Shown piece by piece: positions 16,929 through 25,023 of a stretch of DNA of 64,000 nucleotides. Both the position numbers and the translations under genes were made by a program. The stretch covers positions 1 to 64,000 of the forward strand of contig JAVBSY010000074.1 of the NCBI GenBank assembly GCA_031556475.1, read 5' to 3'. The notes beneath the pieces were generated by a model. That model had not been told where the DNA came from, searched no databases, and saw only the letters and a program-made list of their open reading frames with translations. This stretch comes from Azoarcus sp031556475. GTDB lineage: Bacteria; Pseudomonadota; Gammaproteobacteria; Burkholderiales; Rhodocyclaceae. Position 1 is the stretch's first letter. The number at the start of each line of letters is the position of its first letter.

Positions 16929-17807
16929 CTAGCCGGGTGCGTGCAGGCTGTGCAGACCGCCAATGCGGGAAAACCGACGGATACTCATGAAATCTCGCCG
17001 GTGATATGCGGGCAACGCCGCCAGCACAGCCTTGAGGCTGGCATGCAGCGCGCTGTCCAAAACACGGCGCGGCGGGCTTTTGACCGCAACCATATAGGGA
17101 ACAAGAAAAGTCGTATATAAACTCGCACGCGTCTGCAACGCAGCCATTGCACGGCGGAAATCGTCCAGTGAAAAGGCGGCCTTGAGGGAGTTCAGATAAT
17201 CGAGAGTAAAAATGTCGGGCTGACGTTCGGCATACTGAAAAGCCATTTCCCTCATGGAGCGCTCCGATTTCAAACGCCCGAAATCGGCCAGAAAAAGCCC
17301 GCCGTCGCGTTTGAGAATTCTGCCGATCTCGCGAAAGGTTCTATCCAGCATCGCCTGTTCCGGCAGGTGATGCAACGCCAGCGTGCTCATCACCGCATCG
17401 ACGCTGCCATCCTCGAAAAACGCCAGGCGGGAAATATCGCCCTTTCGCAACTCCACGTTCGCCAGGGACTGGCTACGCACATAAACCTCCGCTTTGTGCA
17501 GCATTTCATCCGATAGATCGACCCCGATAAAGTGGGTTTCGGGATTCAACCGTGCAATCTGAGCCAGCTGCGTAGCGGGCCCGCAGGCCAGATCGACAAC
17601 CGTGTCGCCTGGACGAATCACATCGCAGACCTGACTGCAATGATGCAGATACACCGGCGCCATCACACCGATCTCACGCCCCGCCTCGGTGTAGGCACGC
17701 ACTTGATCGGCATCTTCCATCACCAGATTCGGCTCGGGGATCCGGGGACTGTATTTGCGGGTGGTGAGTTCACGGGCGACGATGCGGAAAATGTTGATTT
17801 CCGGCAC
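16929..17807 (-). CDS. Class I SAM-dependent methyltransferase
   Basis: The 292-aa enzyme has motif I DTVVDLACGPATQLAQIA (about residues 69-86), motif II FIGVDLSDEMLHKA and post-I RKGDISRLAFFEDGSVDAV, then ALHHLPE, typical of UbiE/Methyltransf_11 type enzymes. A GTG start at 17807 is preferred because GGAGGA lies five bases upstream (17813-17818); a TTG further out (17867) has no support. It converges with the nitroreductase gene, 8 bases apart, and lies downstream of the PEP-CTERM gene behind a terminator. A possible target is a small molecule or lipid in the same cluster, which is only inference. Confidence 0.85.
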   Translation of the reverse strand: MPEINIFRIVARELTTRKYSPRIPEPNLVMEDADQVRAYTEAGREIGVMAPVYLHHCSQVCDVIRPGDTVVDLACGPATQLAQIARLNPETHFIGVDLSDEMLHKAEVYVRSQSLANVELRKGDISRLAFFEDGSVDAVMSTLALHHLPEQAMLDRTFREIGRILKRDGGLFLADFGRLKSERSMREMAFQYAERQPDIFTLDYLNSLKAAFSLDDFRRAMAALQTRASLYTTFLVPYMVAVKSPPRRVLDSALHASLKAVLAALPAYHRRDFMSIRRFSRIGGLHSLHAPG

Positions 17808-17876
17808 GGCGATCCTCCAAAGCAGTTTGCTGTTGAAAATGCGAGGTGTAAGTTTAACGTCCTCCAAAACGTAACA

Positions 17877-17907
17877 ACGCCACCAACGTTCAAAACGTTG
17901 GTGGCGT
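17877..17907 (-). terminator. Strong hairpin terminator of the PEP-CTERM gene
   Basis: A perfect 14-bp inverted repeat (17877-17890 with 17894-17907, 3-base loop) begins 27 bases after the stop of the minus-strand PEP-CTERM gene. The T-run after it is short (TTGTTACGTTTT). It separates that gene from the methyltransferase. Confidence 0.7.
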
Positions 17908-17933
17908 GCGAATTCGGGTTGGGGTATTTGTTT

Positions 17934-18818
17934 TTAGCTGAGTGTTCTGCGGCGGAAGGAAGTGGCAACGCCAAGCAGTCCGAGCGCGGCGAGCGCCAGC
18001 GTGCCGGGCTCGGGTACGCTTTGCGTGGCCAGGCGAACGGTTCCATCCTGCACGGCGCAGAAACTGACGATGCTCTGATTGAGGGCCGTGCACCCAAAAC
18101 CGCCACGCGTTTCATTCAATAAATGATCGTTGTTCGAATCGGCGTCGAAATTGGAATCCGACCAGCCAAACACCGCCCCTCCCTGCAGGGGATTACCGCT
18201 GCTGTCCTTGAGAACACCCAGCGGATTGGTGGCGAGCAGGAAAGTAATGTCGTCGGACCCGTCCAGTGTGTTGGCGTGATTCCATACACCACCGTCACCG
18301 GCGCCAGTACTAACCAGAAAAGTCGCGATCAAAACGCCATCATCGTACCCCGTCCCGGTCGTGGCATCGGCTTTTCCGCCATTGCTGAGGTTATCCGCAT
18401 AGAGATTCAGAAAACCGACGCCGGACGTATGATCGAAACGGAGCACGTTCGGGGTGTTATCGATGATGTTGCCGAAAACCTGGAACTTGAATGTCAGCTC
18501 GAACCCGGCAAGCCCCATGAACGAACCGTTGAAGTTCAGCAAAGGTAGGCCGATCGGCCCCGAATCCGAGGCAAGGCTCGAAAATGCGCCCTTGCCCTGG
18601 ACGTTATATTGCCCCGTCATCAAATTGATGTTCGCGGCGACCGGCGCATCGTTGAAACCTGCGTAGTCGACGTGCTCGATGAGATACAAGCTGTTGTTGC
18701 TGAGGCCATCCACGCCGCGTAAATCGACTTGCCAGTCGTGAAGCACCGCGGCAGCCTGGGCACCGCTGGATACAAGCGCAGCGCTGAAGGCTGTCGCCAC
18801 TGTTTTATTGATATTCAT
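17934..18818 (-). CDS. PEP-CTERM sorting domain protein
   Basis: The 294-aa secreted protein has a signal peptide (MNINKTVATAFSAALVSSGA, cleavage after AQA near residue 22), a Gly/Asn/Asp-rich beta-type body and a C-terminal sorting signal: VPEPGTLALAALGLLG, a hydrophobic helix, then FRRRTLS. PEP-CTERM signals are recognised by exosortase/EpsH at the inner membrane and are tied to extracellular polysaccharide. The start at 18818 follows AGAGGAGATTCGTC; an upstream in-frame start lacks a signal peptide. No exosortase gene is in the window, so it must be elsewhere. It has its own terminator. Confidence 0.93.
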   Translation of the reverse strand: MNINKTVATAFSAALVSSGAQAAAVLHDWQVDLRGVDGLSNNSLYLIEHVDYAGFNDAPVAANINLMTGQYNVQGKGAFSSLASDSGPIGLPLLNFNGSFMGLAGFELTFKFQVFGNIIDNTPNVLRFDHTSGVGFLNLYADNLSNGGKADATTGTGYDDGVLIATFLVSTGAGDGGVWNHANTLDGSDDITFLLATNPLGVLKDSSGNPLQGGAVFGWSDSNFDADSNNDHLLNETRGGFGCTALNQSIVSFCAVQDGTVRLATQSVPEPGTLALAALGLLGVATSFRRRTLS

Positions 18819-19034
18819 GACGAATCTCCTCTGTGGGGTTGGCGGAGTTGGTGTTGTCCATGCACCCACACAAGAGCAAACGTCGTGCCATACGTTATTT
18901 TATTTATGGCGTGATTGATTTCACGCAGGAAACGGCCCGATATCCATCGAAACCGCCCCCCTTCACCAGCGGGAAATGTAAAGAATCCCGACTGTTCAAC
19001 CTCTTATAACAATATGAAAAATAAGGGTTTACAC

Positions 19035-20153
19035 CTACCGCATGACCATATTGTCGCGATGGATCAGCTCCGGCTCGTCGATGTAGCCGAGAATGGCCTC
19101 GATGTCTCCGCTCGTCTTGCGCGCAATGCGGCGCGCTTCCGAACCGCTGTAGTTGATCAGCCCGCGCCCGATTTCGACCCCCTCGTCCGTCAGGCACGCC
19201 ACCGCCGCGCCGCGTTCGAAATCGCCATGGACCTCGGTAACGCCCACCGGCAACAGACTGCGCCCGGCACGCAAAGCCGCCACCGCACCGTCGTCGAGCA
19301 CTACGCTGCCGGCCAGTTGCAGATGATCCGCCAGCCACTGCTTGCGCGCCTGCAACGGCGAACTGGTCGCGTACAGCAAGGTGCCGACTGCTTCGCCCGC
19401 AGCCAGGCGCAGCAACGGCTCCGGTTCCCGCCCGCTGGCGATGCAGGTATGGGCGCCGCTACGGGCGGCGCGCTGCGCGGCACGGATCTTGGTGATCATG
19501 CCGCCTCTCGAGATACCGCTACCTGCGCCGCCGGCCATCGCCTCATAGCGCCGATCCTCGGCACGGCCTTCGGAAATCAGCGTGGCATCCGGGTCCTGGC
19601 GCGGATCGGCGGTGTAAAGCCCCTGCTGGTCGGTAAGGATGATCAACGCCTCGGCTTCGATCAGATTGGCGACCAATGCGCCAAGCGTGTCGTTGTCGCC
19701 GAATTTGATCTCGTCGGTGACGACGGTGTCGTTCTCGTTGATGATCGGCACCACGCCGAGCTCGAGCAACGTGGACAGCGTGGAGCGGGCGTTGAGATAA
19801 CGCGTGCGGTCGGCCAAGTCTTCATGCGTGAGAAGAATCTGGGCGGTATGCAGGCCGTGGCGGGAAAACGCCTTTTCGTAAGCCTCCGCCAGACCCATCT
19901 GGCCCACGGCGGCGGCGGCCTGGAGCTTGTGCATTTCGTGCGGGCGCTTCTCCCAACCCAGGCGCTGGATGCCGGCAGCGATGGCACCGGAGGAGACGAG
20001 CACGATCTGCCGCCCGTCGGCGCGCAGCGTGGCGATCTGCTGCGCCCAAGCATCCAGCGCGGTGTGATCCAGGCCCGCGCCATTGTTGGTAACGAGGGCA
20101 CTGCCAACCTTGACCACAAGGCGGCGGGCATCCTTGATTTTCTTTCTCATCAT
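19035..20153 (-). CDS. proB: Glutamate 5-kinase ProB
   Basis: ProB phosphorylates glutamate to gamma-glutamyl phosphate, the first step of proline synthesis in the cytoplasm. The 372-aa protein has the amino-acid kinase domain with RRLVVKVGSALVTNNG near residues 10-25, QIVLVSSGAIAAG, the INENDTVV motif near 138-145 and the GTGGMITK-like GSGISRGGMITKI, then a C-terminal PUA domain (about 275-360). It is the last gene of the rplU-rpmA-obgE-proB string, 20 bases after obgE, an order common in betaproteobacteria. PutA, the opposite pathway, is also in this window (46106). Confidence 0.96.
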   Translation of the reverse strand: MMRKKIKDARRLVVKVGSALVTNNGAGLDHTALDAWAQQIATLRADGRQIVLVSSGAIAAGIQRLGWEKRPHEMHKLQAAAAVGQMGLAEAYEKAFSRHGLHTAQILLTHEDLADRTRYLNARSTLSTLLELGVVPIINENDTVVTDEIKFGDNDTLGALVANLIEAEALIILTDQQGLYTADPRQDPDATLISEGRAEDRRYEAMAGGAGSGISRGGMITKIRAAQRAARSGAHTCIASGREPEPLLRLAAGEAVGTLLYATSSPLQARKQWLADHLQLAGSVVLDDGAVAALRAGRSLLPVGVTEVHGDFERGAAVACLTDEGVEIGRGLINYSGSEARRIARKTSGDIEAILGYIDEPELIHRDNMVMR

Positions 20154-20173
20154 GGCGTGCGGTGATGTTGCAT

Positions 20174-21373
20174 TCAGGGTTTGTTGCTGTCGATGTCGGC
20201 CATGTCGCCCGCTTCATCGCCTTGTTCGTCGCTCGGTTCGTCACTTTCCACGCCGTCGCTCTCGTCCGCCAGCGCGTCGGCCGCCGCGCGCCGGGCATCC
20301 AGCGCCGCCAGGCGCTCGGCCTCTTCCGCTTGCCTGGCTGTACGTTCGGCATCGATACGGGCACGCTCGCCGTCGAGAAAATCCTGAATGGCGAAGACCA
20401 GTTCACGGCAGCCTTCACCGGCGATCGCGGATATCTCGAAGTGGCGCTCCACCGCGCCGTAGGCATCGAGGAAGGCCGCCACGCGCTGCCGGCGTTCTTC
20501 CGCGGGAATCAGATCGAGCTTGTTGAGCACCAGCCAGCGCGGCTTGCGGAACAGTTCCTCGTCGTATTTGCGCAGTTCCTCGACGATCGTGTGCGCATCC
20601 CGCACCGGATCGGCATCGGGATCGAAAGGCGCCAGATCGACCAGATGCAGCAGCACATGCGTGCGCTGCAAGTGGCGCAGAAACTGGTAGCCCAGCCCCG
20701 CGCCATCGGCGGCACCCTCGATCAGACCGGGGATGTCGGCGACGACGAAACTGCGGTTTTCGTCCGTACGGACCACGCCAAGATTCGGCGCGAGCGTGGT
20801 GAAGGGGTAATCCGCCACTTTCGGCTTGGCCGCCGACACCGCGCGAATGAAGGTGGACTTGCCGGCATTGGGCAAACCCAGCAGACCCACGTCGGCCAGC
20901 ACCTTCAACTCCAGTTGCAGGTTGAAACGCTCGCCTTCCTTCCCCAGCGTGCGTTTGCGCGGGGCGCGATTGACGCTGGACTTGAAGTGGAGGTTGCCCA
21001 AACCACCGCGCCCGCCGCGCGCCACCAGCACGGACTTGCCGTCCTCGTCCAGATCGGCGATCGGTTCGCCGGTGTCCAGATTGGTGATGACGGTACCAAC
21101 AGGAAAACGCAGCGTCACGTCTTCACCGCCCTTGCCGTAGCAATCCTTGCTGCCACCGTTCTCGCCGCGCTCGGCGCGAAAATTGCGCTTGAAGCGATAA
21201 TCGATCAGCGTGTTCAGATTGCGGTCGGCCACGGCGTAGACGCTGCCGCCACGGCCGCCGTCGCCGCCGCTCGGGCCGCCGCGTGGAATGAACTTCTCGC
21301 GGCGGAAGGTGGCGGCACCGTTGCCGCCGTCGCCGGCGATGACCTCGATGCGGGCTTCGTCGAAAAATTTCAT
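20174..21373 (-). CDS. obgE: Obg family GTPase ObgE/CgtA
   Basis: ObgE is an essential 50S-associated GTPase linking ribosome assembly with growth control. The 399-aa product has the glycine-rich Obg fold (GGNGAATFRREKFIPRGGP and GGDGGRGGSVY in the first 50 residues), then the G domain with GLPNAGKSTFIRA (G1, about 166-178), DIPGLIEGA (G3) and NKLDLI (G4). The tail is rich in Asp/Glu and is typical of proteobacterial Obg. An intrinsic terminator lies between rpmA and this gene, so its expression depends on readthrough or a local promoter. Confidence 0.97.
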   Translation of the reverse strand: MKFFDEARIEVIAGDGGNGAATFRREKFIPRGGPSGGDGGRGGSVYAVADRNLNTLIDYRFKRNFRAERGENGGSKDCYGKGGEDVTLRFPVGTVITNLDTGEPIADLDEDGKSVLVARGGRGGLGNLHFKSSVNRAPRKRTLGKEGERFNLQLELKVLADVGLLGLPNAGKSTFIRAVSAAKPKVADYPFTTLAPNLGVVRTDENRSFVVADIPGLIEGAADGAGLGYQFLRHLQRTHVLLHLVDLAPFDPDADPVRDAHTIVEELRKYDEELFRKPRWLVLNKLDLIPAEERRQRVAAFLDAYGAVERHFEISAIAGEGCRELVFAIQDFLDGERARIDAERTARQAEEAERLAALDARRAAADALADESDGVESDEPSDEQGDEAGDMADIDSNKP

Positions 21374-21403
21374 ACGTACTTACTTGCCTGCGAGCATAAA
21401 CAA

Positions 21404-21432
21404 AAAAGCCCTACCGCAAGGATAGGGCTTTT
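21404..21432 (-). terminator. Intrinsic terminator/attenuator between rpmA and obgE
   Basis: On the minus strand a 10-bp stem (AAAAGCCCTA / TAGGGCTTTT) with a 9-base loop ends in six T residues, a complete rho-independent signal. It lies 20 bases after rpmA and 30 bases before obgE. It can lower obgE-proB transcription relative to the two ribosomal protein genes. Confidence 0.8.
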
Positions 21433-21452
21433 CTCCACAACAACCTAAAAGC

Positions 21453-21716
21453 TCAAGCCGTTGCGGGTTCGATGATGACGGTGCGGCGCTTGGCAGGGCC
21501 TTTGACGACGAACTTCACCGTGCCGTCCTTGAGTGCGAACAAGGTGTGATCCTTGCCGATACCGACGTTTTCGCCCGGATGGTATTCCGTGCCGCGCTGG
21601 CGGACGAGAATATTGCCGGCGGCGACAAACTGGCCACCGTAGCGCTTGACGCCCAGGCGTTTTGATTCTGAATCGCGGCCGTTACGGGAACTGCCACCCG
21701 CTTTTTTGTGTGCCAT
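21453..21716 (-). CDS. rpmA: 50S ribosomal protein L27
   Basis: The 87-aa basic protein opens MAHKKAGGSSRNGRDSESKR and contains RLGVKRYGGQ and the QRGTEYHPGENVG segment diagnostic of bL27, whose N-terminal tail reaches the peptidyl transferase centre. Length and sequence are standard. It follows rplU by 12 bases as in nearly all bacteria, and is followed by an intrinsic terminator. Confidence 0.98.
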   Translation of the reverse strand: MAHKKAGGSSRNGRDSESKRLGVKRYGGQFVAAGNILVRQRGTEYHPGENVGIGKDHTLFALKDGTVKFVVKGPAKRRTVIIEPATA

Positions 21717-21728
21717 GGTGTGCGCTCC

Positions 21729-22040
21729 TTAGGCCGAAATCGCTTCGATACGAAGCTCGGTGTAATTCTGACGATGCCCTTGATGCTTCTGGTAGTGCTT
21801 GCGCCGGCGCATCTGGAAAATCTTGACTTTGTCGTGACGGCCGTGGGAAACCACGGTGGCCTTCACTGCGGCGCCGGAAACCACGGGCGTGCCGATTTTC
21901 ACCGACTCGCCCTCACCGACCATGAGAACCTGATCGATAGTGATTTCGGAACCCACGTCGGCCGGTATCTGTTCTACCTTGATCTTTTCGCCGGTGCTGA
22001 CGCGATACTGCTTGCCACCGGTTTTTATCACCGCGTACAT
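21729..22040 (-). CDS. rplU: 50S ribosomal protein L21
   Basis: The 103-aa protein starts MYAVIKTGGKQYRVSTGEK and has the C-terminal FQMRRRKHYQKHQGHRQNYT that defines bL21, a 23S rRNA-binding protein. A CTGGAGTAGCACC ribosome site precedes it. It is the promoter-proximal gene of rplU-rpmA-obgE-proB and diverges from glcD. Confidence 0.98.
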   Translation of the reverse strand: MYAVIKTGGKQYRVSTGEKIKVEQIPADVGSEITIDQVLMVGEGESVKIGTPVVSGAAVKATVVSHGRHDKVKIFQMRRRKHYQKHQGHRQNYTELRIEAISA

Positions 22041-22265
22041 GGTGCTACTCCAGTTGATGGTTGATGCAACGAAGAACCCGCGATGTTACTTTCCAGAAAA
22101 GAAAAAAGCAATATTAATCAACGGCAAGGAAGCCCGTGAAGGAGAAAACGGCGGATCGGGGCGACGGCTTCGGGGCTGACATCCCACGCTCGCCTCGTGA
22201 ATTTGGCAAATAAGACACAATGCGGAAACAGCGCGGACAACGATACGAACACGGGGGAGCAAGGC

Positions 22266-23777
22266 ATGGGCATGGATAGCGAAGAGGCCGTTCCTGGCCA
22301 GCGCGACGCGGATTTTTCCGCCGTCGACAAAGCGCGCGTGGTCGAAACATTGGCGCGCGTGCTGCCGGCGGGCGCGTTGCTGTTCGAAGCCGAGGATCTG
22401 CGCCCGTACGAATGCGACGGCCTGTCCACGTGGCGTGCGATACCGCTGGCGGTGGCGTTGCCGGCCAGCGAGGACGAGGTTGCCGCGGTGCTGCGCGCCT
22501 GTCATGCGCTGGGTGTTCCGGTCGTGGCGCGCGGCGCCGGCACCGGTTTGTCCGGTGGCGCGCTGCCGCATGCCCAGGGCGTGTTGCTGTCGCTGGCACG
22601 GCTGAACCGCATCGTGCATATCGATGCTCACGCACGTACCGCGGTGGTCCAACCCGGCATGCGCAATCTCGCCATCTCCGAGGCTGCCGCCGTGCATGGC
22701 CTGTATTACGCACCCGATCCGTCGTCGCAGATCGCCTGCACCATCGGCGGCAACGTCGCGGAAAACTCCGGCGGCGTGCATTGCCTCAAGTACGGCCTGA
22801 CCGTCCACAACCTGCTGCACGTGCGCGGCGCCACCATCGACGGCGAAATCGTGGAATTCGGCAGCCATGCGTTGGATTCGCCCGGTTACGACCTGCTCGC
22901 CCTCGTGACGGGTTCGGAAGGCATGCTGGCGGTCGTCACCGAAGTCACCGTGCGGCTCAACCCCAAACCGCAGCTTGCCCAGTGCGTACTCGCCGCGTTC
23001 GACGATGTCGTGCGCGCAGGCAATGCGGTCGCGGCGATCATCGCCGCCGGCATCGTTCCCGCCGGTCTCGAAATGATGGACCAGCCCGCCACCGCGGCAG
23101 TGGAGGAATTCGTCCACGCCGGCTACCCCTTGGACGCGAAGGCCATTCTGCTGTGCGAATCCGACGGCACGCCGGAGGAAGTGGCGGAAGAAATCGGCCG
23201 CATGCGCACCGTGCTGGAAGCAAGCGGCGCAACCGAAGTCCGCGTCTCGCGCGACGAAGCCGAACGGCTGCGCTTCTGGGCCGGACGCAAGGCCGCCTTT
23301 CCCGCCGCCGGGCGCATCTCGCCCGACTATTACTGCATGGACGGCACGATTCCGCGCAAGCGCCTGGGCGAAATGCTGACTGCGATCCAGGACATGGAAC
23401 AGCGCCATAATCTGCGCTGCATCAACGTCTTCCACGCCGGCGACGGCAACCTGCATCCGTTGATCCTGTTCGATGCCAACCTCCCGGGCGAACAGGCGCG
23501 CGCGGAAGCCTTCGGCGCCGAAATCCTCGAACTGTCGGTGGCGCTGGGCGGCACCATCACCGGCGAGCACGGTGTCGGCATCGAGAAGATCAACCAGATG
23601 TGCTCCCAGTTCGGCGCCGCCGAGCGCGCCCAGTTCTTCCGTGTCAAGGCGGCGTTCGATCCACCTGGGCTGCTCAATCCCGGCAAGGCCATCCCGACCC
23701 TGCACCGCTGCGCGGAATACGGACGCATGCACGTGCATGGCGGCGCCCTGCCCCATCCCGAATTGCCGCGTTTCTGA
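22266..23777 (+). CDS. glcD: Glycolate oxidase subunit GlcD (FAD-binding)
   Basis: GlcD is the FAD-bearing catalytic subunit of the GlcDEF complex, oxidising glycolate (or lactate) to glyoxylate. The 503-aa protein has the PCMH-type FAD domain with VVARGAGTGLSGGALP near residues 83-98, CTIGGNVAENSGGVHCLKYG near 159-178, and a C-terminal FAD-linked oxidase domain with NVFHAGDGNLHPLI and TGEHGVGIEK. The start at 22266 has a GGGGGAGCAAGG site upstream; another ATG follows 6 bases later. It leads an operon with a tiny membrane protein, glcE and glcF, in the usual order. No regulator glcC is present here. Confidence 0.95.
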   Translation: MGMDSEEAVPGQRDADFSAVDKARVVETLARVLPAGALLFEAEDLRPYECDGLSTWRAIPLAVALPASEDEVAAVLRACHALGVPVVARGAGTGLSGGALPHAQGVLLSLARLNRIVHIDAHARTAVVQPGMRNLAISEAAAVHGLYYAPDPSSQIACTIGGNVAENSGGVHCLKYGLTVHNLLHVRGATIDGEIVEFGSHALDSPGYDLLALVTGSEGMLAVVTEVTVRLNPKPQLAQCVLAAFDDVVRAGNAVAAIIAAGIVPAGLEMMDQPATAAVEEFVHAGYPLDAKAILLCESDGTPEEVAEEIGRMRTVLEASGATEVRVSRDEAERLRFWAGRKAAFPAAGRISPDYYCMDGTIPRKRLGEMLTAIQDMEQRHNLRCINVFHAGDGNLHPLILFDANLPGEQARAEAFGAEILELSVALGGTITGEHGVGIEKINQMCSQFGAAERAQFFRVKAAFDPPGLLNPGKAIPTLHRCAEYGRMHVHGGALPHPELPRF

Positions 23778-23785
23778 CGGCGACG

Positions 23786-23941
23786 ATGGACAAGGGCTGG
23801 ATTCAATTCCTGCTCGTGGCGGTGCCGGTGCTGTCGCTCGTCGGCTCTTGGCTCGCGCTGCGCACGCTGGACGGATCGAAGCGGCGGCCCCCCAAGACAT
23901 CCGGGCAGGCTGCCCGGCACGACGAGGCAGAAAAACCATGA
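23786..23941 (+). CDS. 51-aa single-span membrane protein between glcD and glcE
   Basis: This short frame starts 8 bases after glcD ends and its TGA overlaps the glcE start (ATGA), so it is almost certainly translated with the operon. The N-terminus is a hydrophobic helix (about residues 6-25, QFLLVAVPVLSLVGSWLALR), followed by a positively charged, hydrophilic tail (TLDGSKRRPPKTSGQAARH). It has no cysteines. The topology suggests an inner-membrane helix with cytoplasmic tail. I do not recognise a family. A role in holding GlcDEF to the membrane is conceivable but unproven. Confidence 0.65.
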   Translation: MDKGWIQFLLVAVPVLSLVGSWLALRTLDGSKRRPPKTSGQAARHDEAEKP

Positions 23942-25008
23942 GCGATCTCGTTCCCGCTTGGGCCGGGCGCATTCGCGCCGCCGCCGCTACGGGCACACCA
24001 CTGACCATACGTGGCGGCGGCAGCAAGAATTTCTACGGCCGTGCGGTGGATGCGGAAATTTTCGACGTTTCCGCCAATACTGGCATCGTCGCTTACGAGC
24101 CGACCGAACTGGTCGTCACCGTACGTGGCGGCACCCGGCTCGCCGATCTGGAAACCCTGCTCGACGGCGAACGCCAGTTCCTCGCCTTCGAGCCGCCGCA
24201 TTTCGGCCCCACCGCCACGGTGGCCGGCTGCGTTGCCGCCGGCTTGTCCGGTCCGCGCCGCGCCGCCGCCGGTGCCGTGCGCGACTTCGTTCTCGGGGTG
24301 AAAATGCTCGATGGTCGTGGCGACGTGCTGTCCTTCGGCGGCCAGGTGATGAAAAACGTCGCCGGCTACGACGTTTCGCGCCTGATCGCCGGCAGCCTCG
24401 GCACGCTCGGCATCATCCTCGAACTGTCACTCAAAGTCCTGCCGCGCCCGACAGCCGAAACCACGTTGCGCTTCGAATTCGACGAAGCCGAGGCAATCAG
24501 GCGCATCAACGACTGGAGCGGCCAGCCACTACCCCTTTCCGCTTCGGCCTGGAGCACCGGCGTGCTCACGCTGCGCCTTTCCGGCGCGGATGCCGCGGTG
24601 CGGGCGGCAACAGCCCGGCTTGGCGGCGAGCGCATCGGCGCCGAAACCGCCGCCGCATTTTGGTCCGGTTTGCGCGAACAAACGGCGGACTGGTTCAGCG
24701 CCGACACCGGCACACCGCTGTGGCGCGTCGCACTGCCTGGCTCGGCTCCGCCGCTCAAGCTGCCAGGCCGGCAACTGATCGAATGGGGCGGCGCGCTGCG
24801 CTGGCTCGCCAGCGACGCCCCCGCTGCCGACATCCGCCGCCGCGCGGCCATGCTCGGCGGCCATGCCACGCTGTTTCGCGGCGGCGAACGCACGGGCGAA
24901 GTCTTCACTCCGCTATCCGCACCGCTGCTGGCGATCCACCACCGCCTCAAAAACGCATTCGACCCCGCCGGCATCCTCAATCCCGGCCGGCTTTACCCCG
25001 AATTCTGA
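23938..25008 (+). CDS. glcE: Glycolate oxidase subunit GlcE (FAD-binding)
   Basis: The 356-aa GlcE is the second flavoprotein subunit of glycolate oxidase. It has the FAD-binding region TIRGGGSKNFYGRAV (about residues 22-36), TGIVAYEPTELVVTVRGGTRL and FGPTATVAGCVAAGLSGPRRA (about 87-106), then VMKNVAGYDVSRLIAGSLG. It lacks the FAD-linked oxidase C domain seen in GlcD, as in E. coli GlcE (350 aa). The start at 23938 overlaps the stop of the small membrane protein gene; longer upstream frames only overlap glcD. glcF follows after 15 bases. Confidence 0.93.
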   Translation: MSDLVPAWAGRIRAAAATGTPLTIRGGGSKNFYGRAVDAEIFDVSANTGIVAYEPTELVVTVRGGTRLADLETLLDGERQFLAFEPPHFGPTATVAGCVAAGLSGPRRAAAGAVRDFVLGVKMLDGRGDVLSFGGQVMKNVAGYDVSRLIAGSLGTLGIILELSLKVLPRPTAETTLRFEFDEAEAIRRINDWSGQPLPLSASAWSTGVLTLRLSGADAAVRAATARLGGERIGAETAAAFWSGLREQTADWFSADTGTPLWRVALPGSAPPLKLPGRQLIEWGGALRWLASDAPAADIRRRAAMLGGHATLFRGGERTGEVFTPLSAPLLAIHHRLKNAFDPAGILNPGRLYPEF

Positions 25009-25023
25009 AAACAGGCTCCGAGC

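Noticed and set aside
16924..16937. 14-bp palindrome cccggctagccggg between two convergent genes
   Set aside because: No loop and no T-run; too weak to call a terminator.
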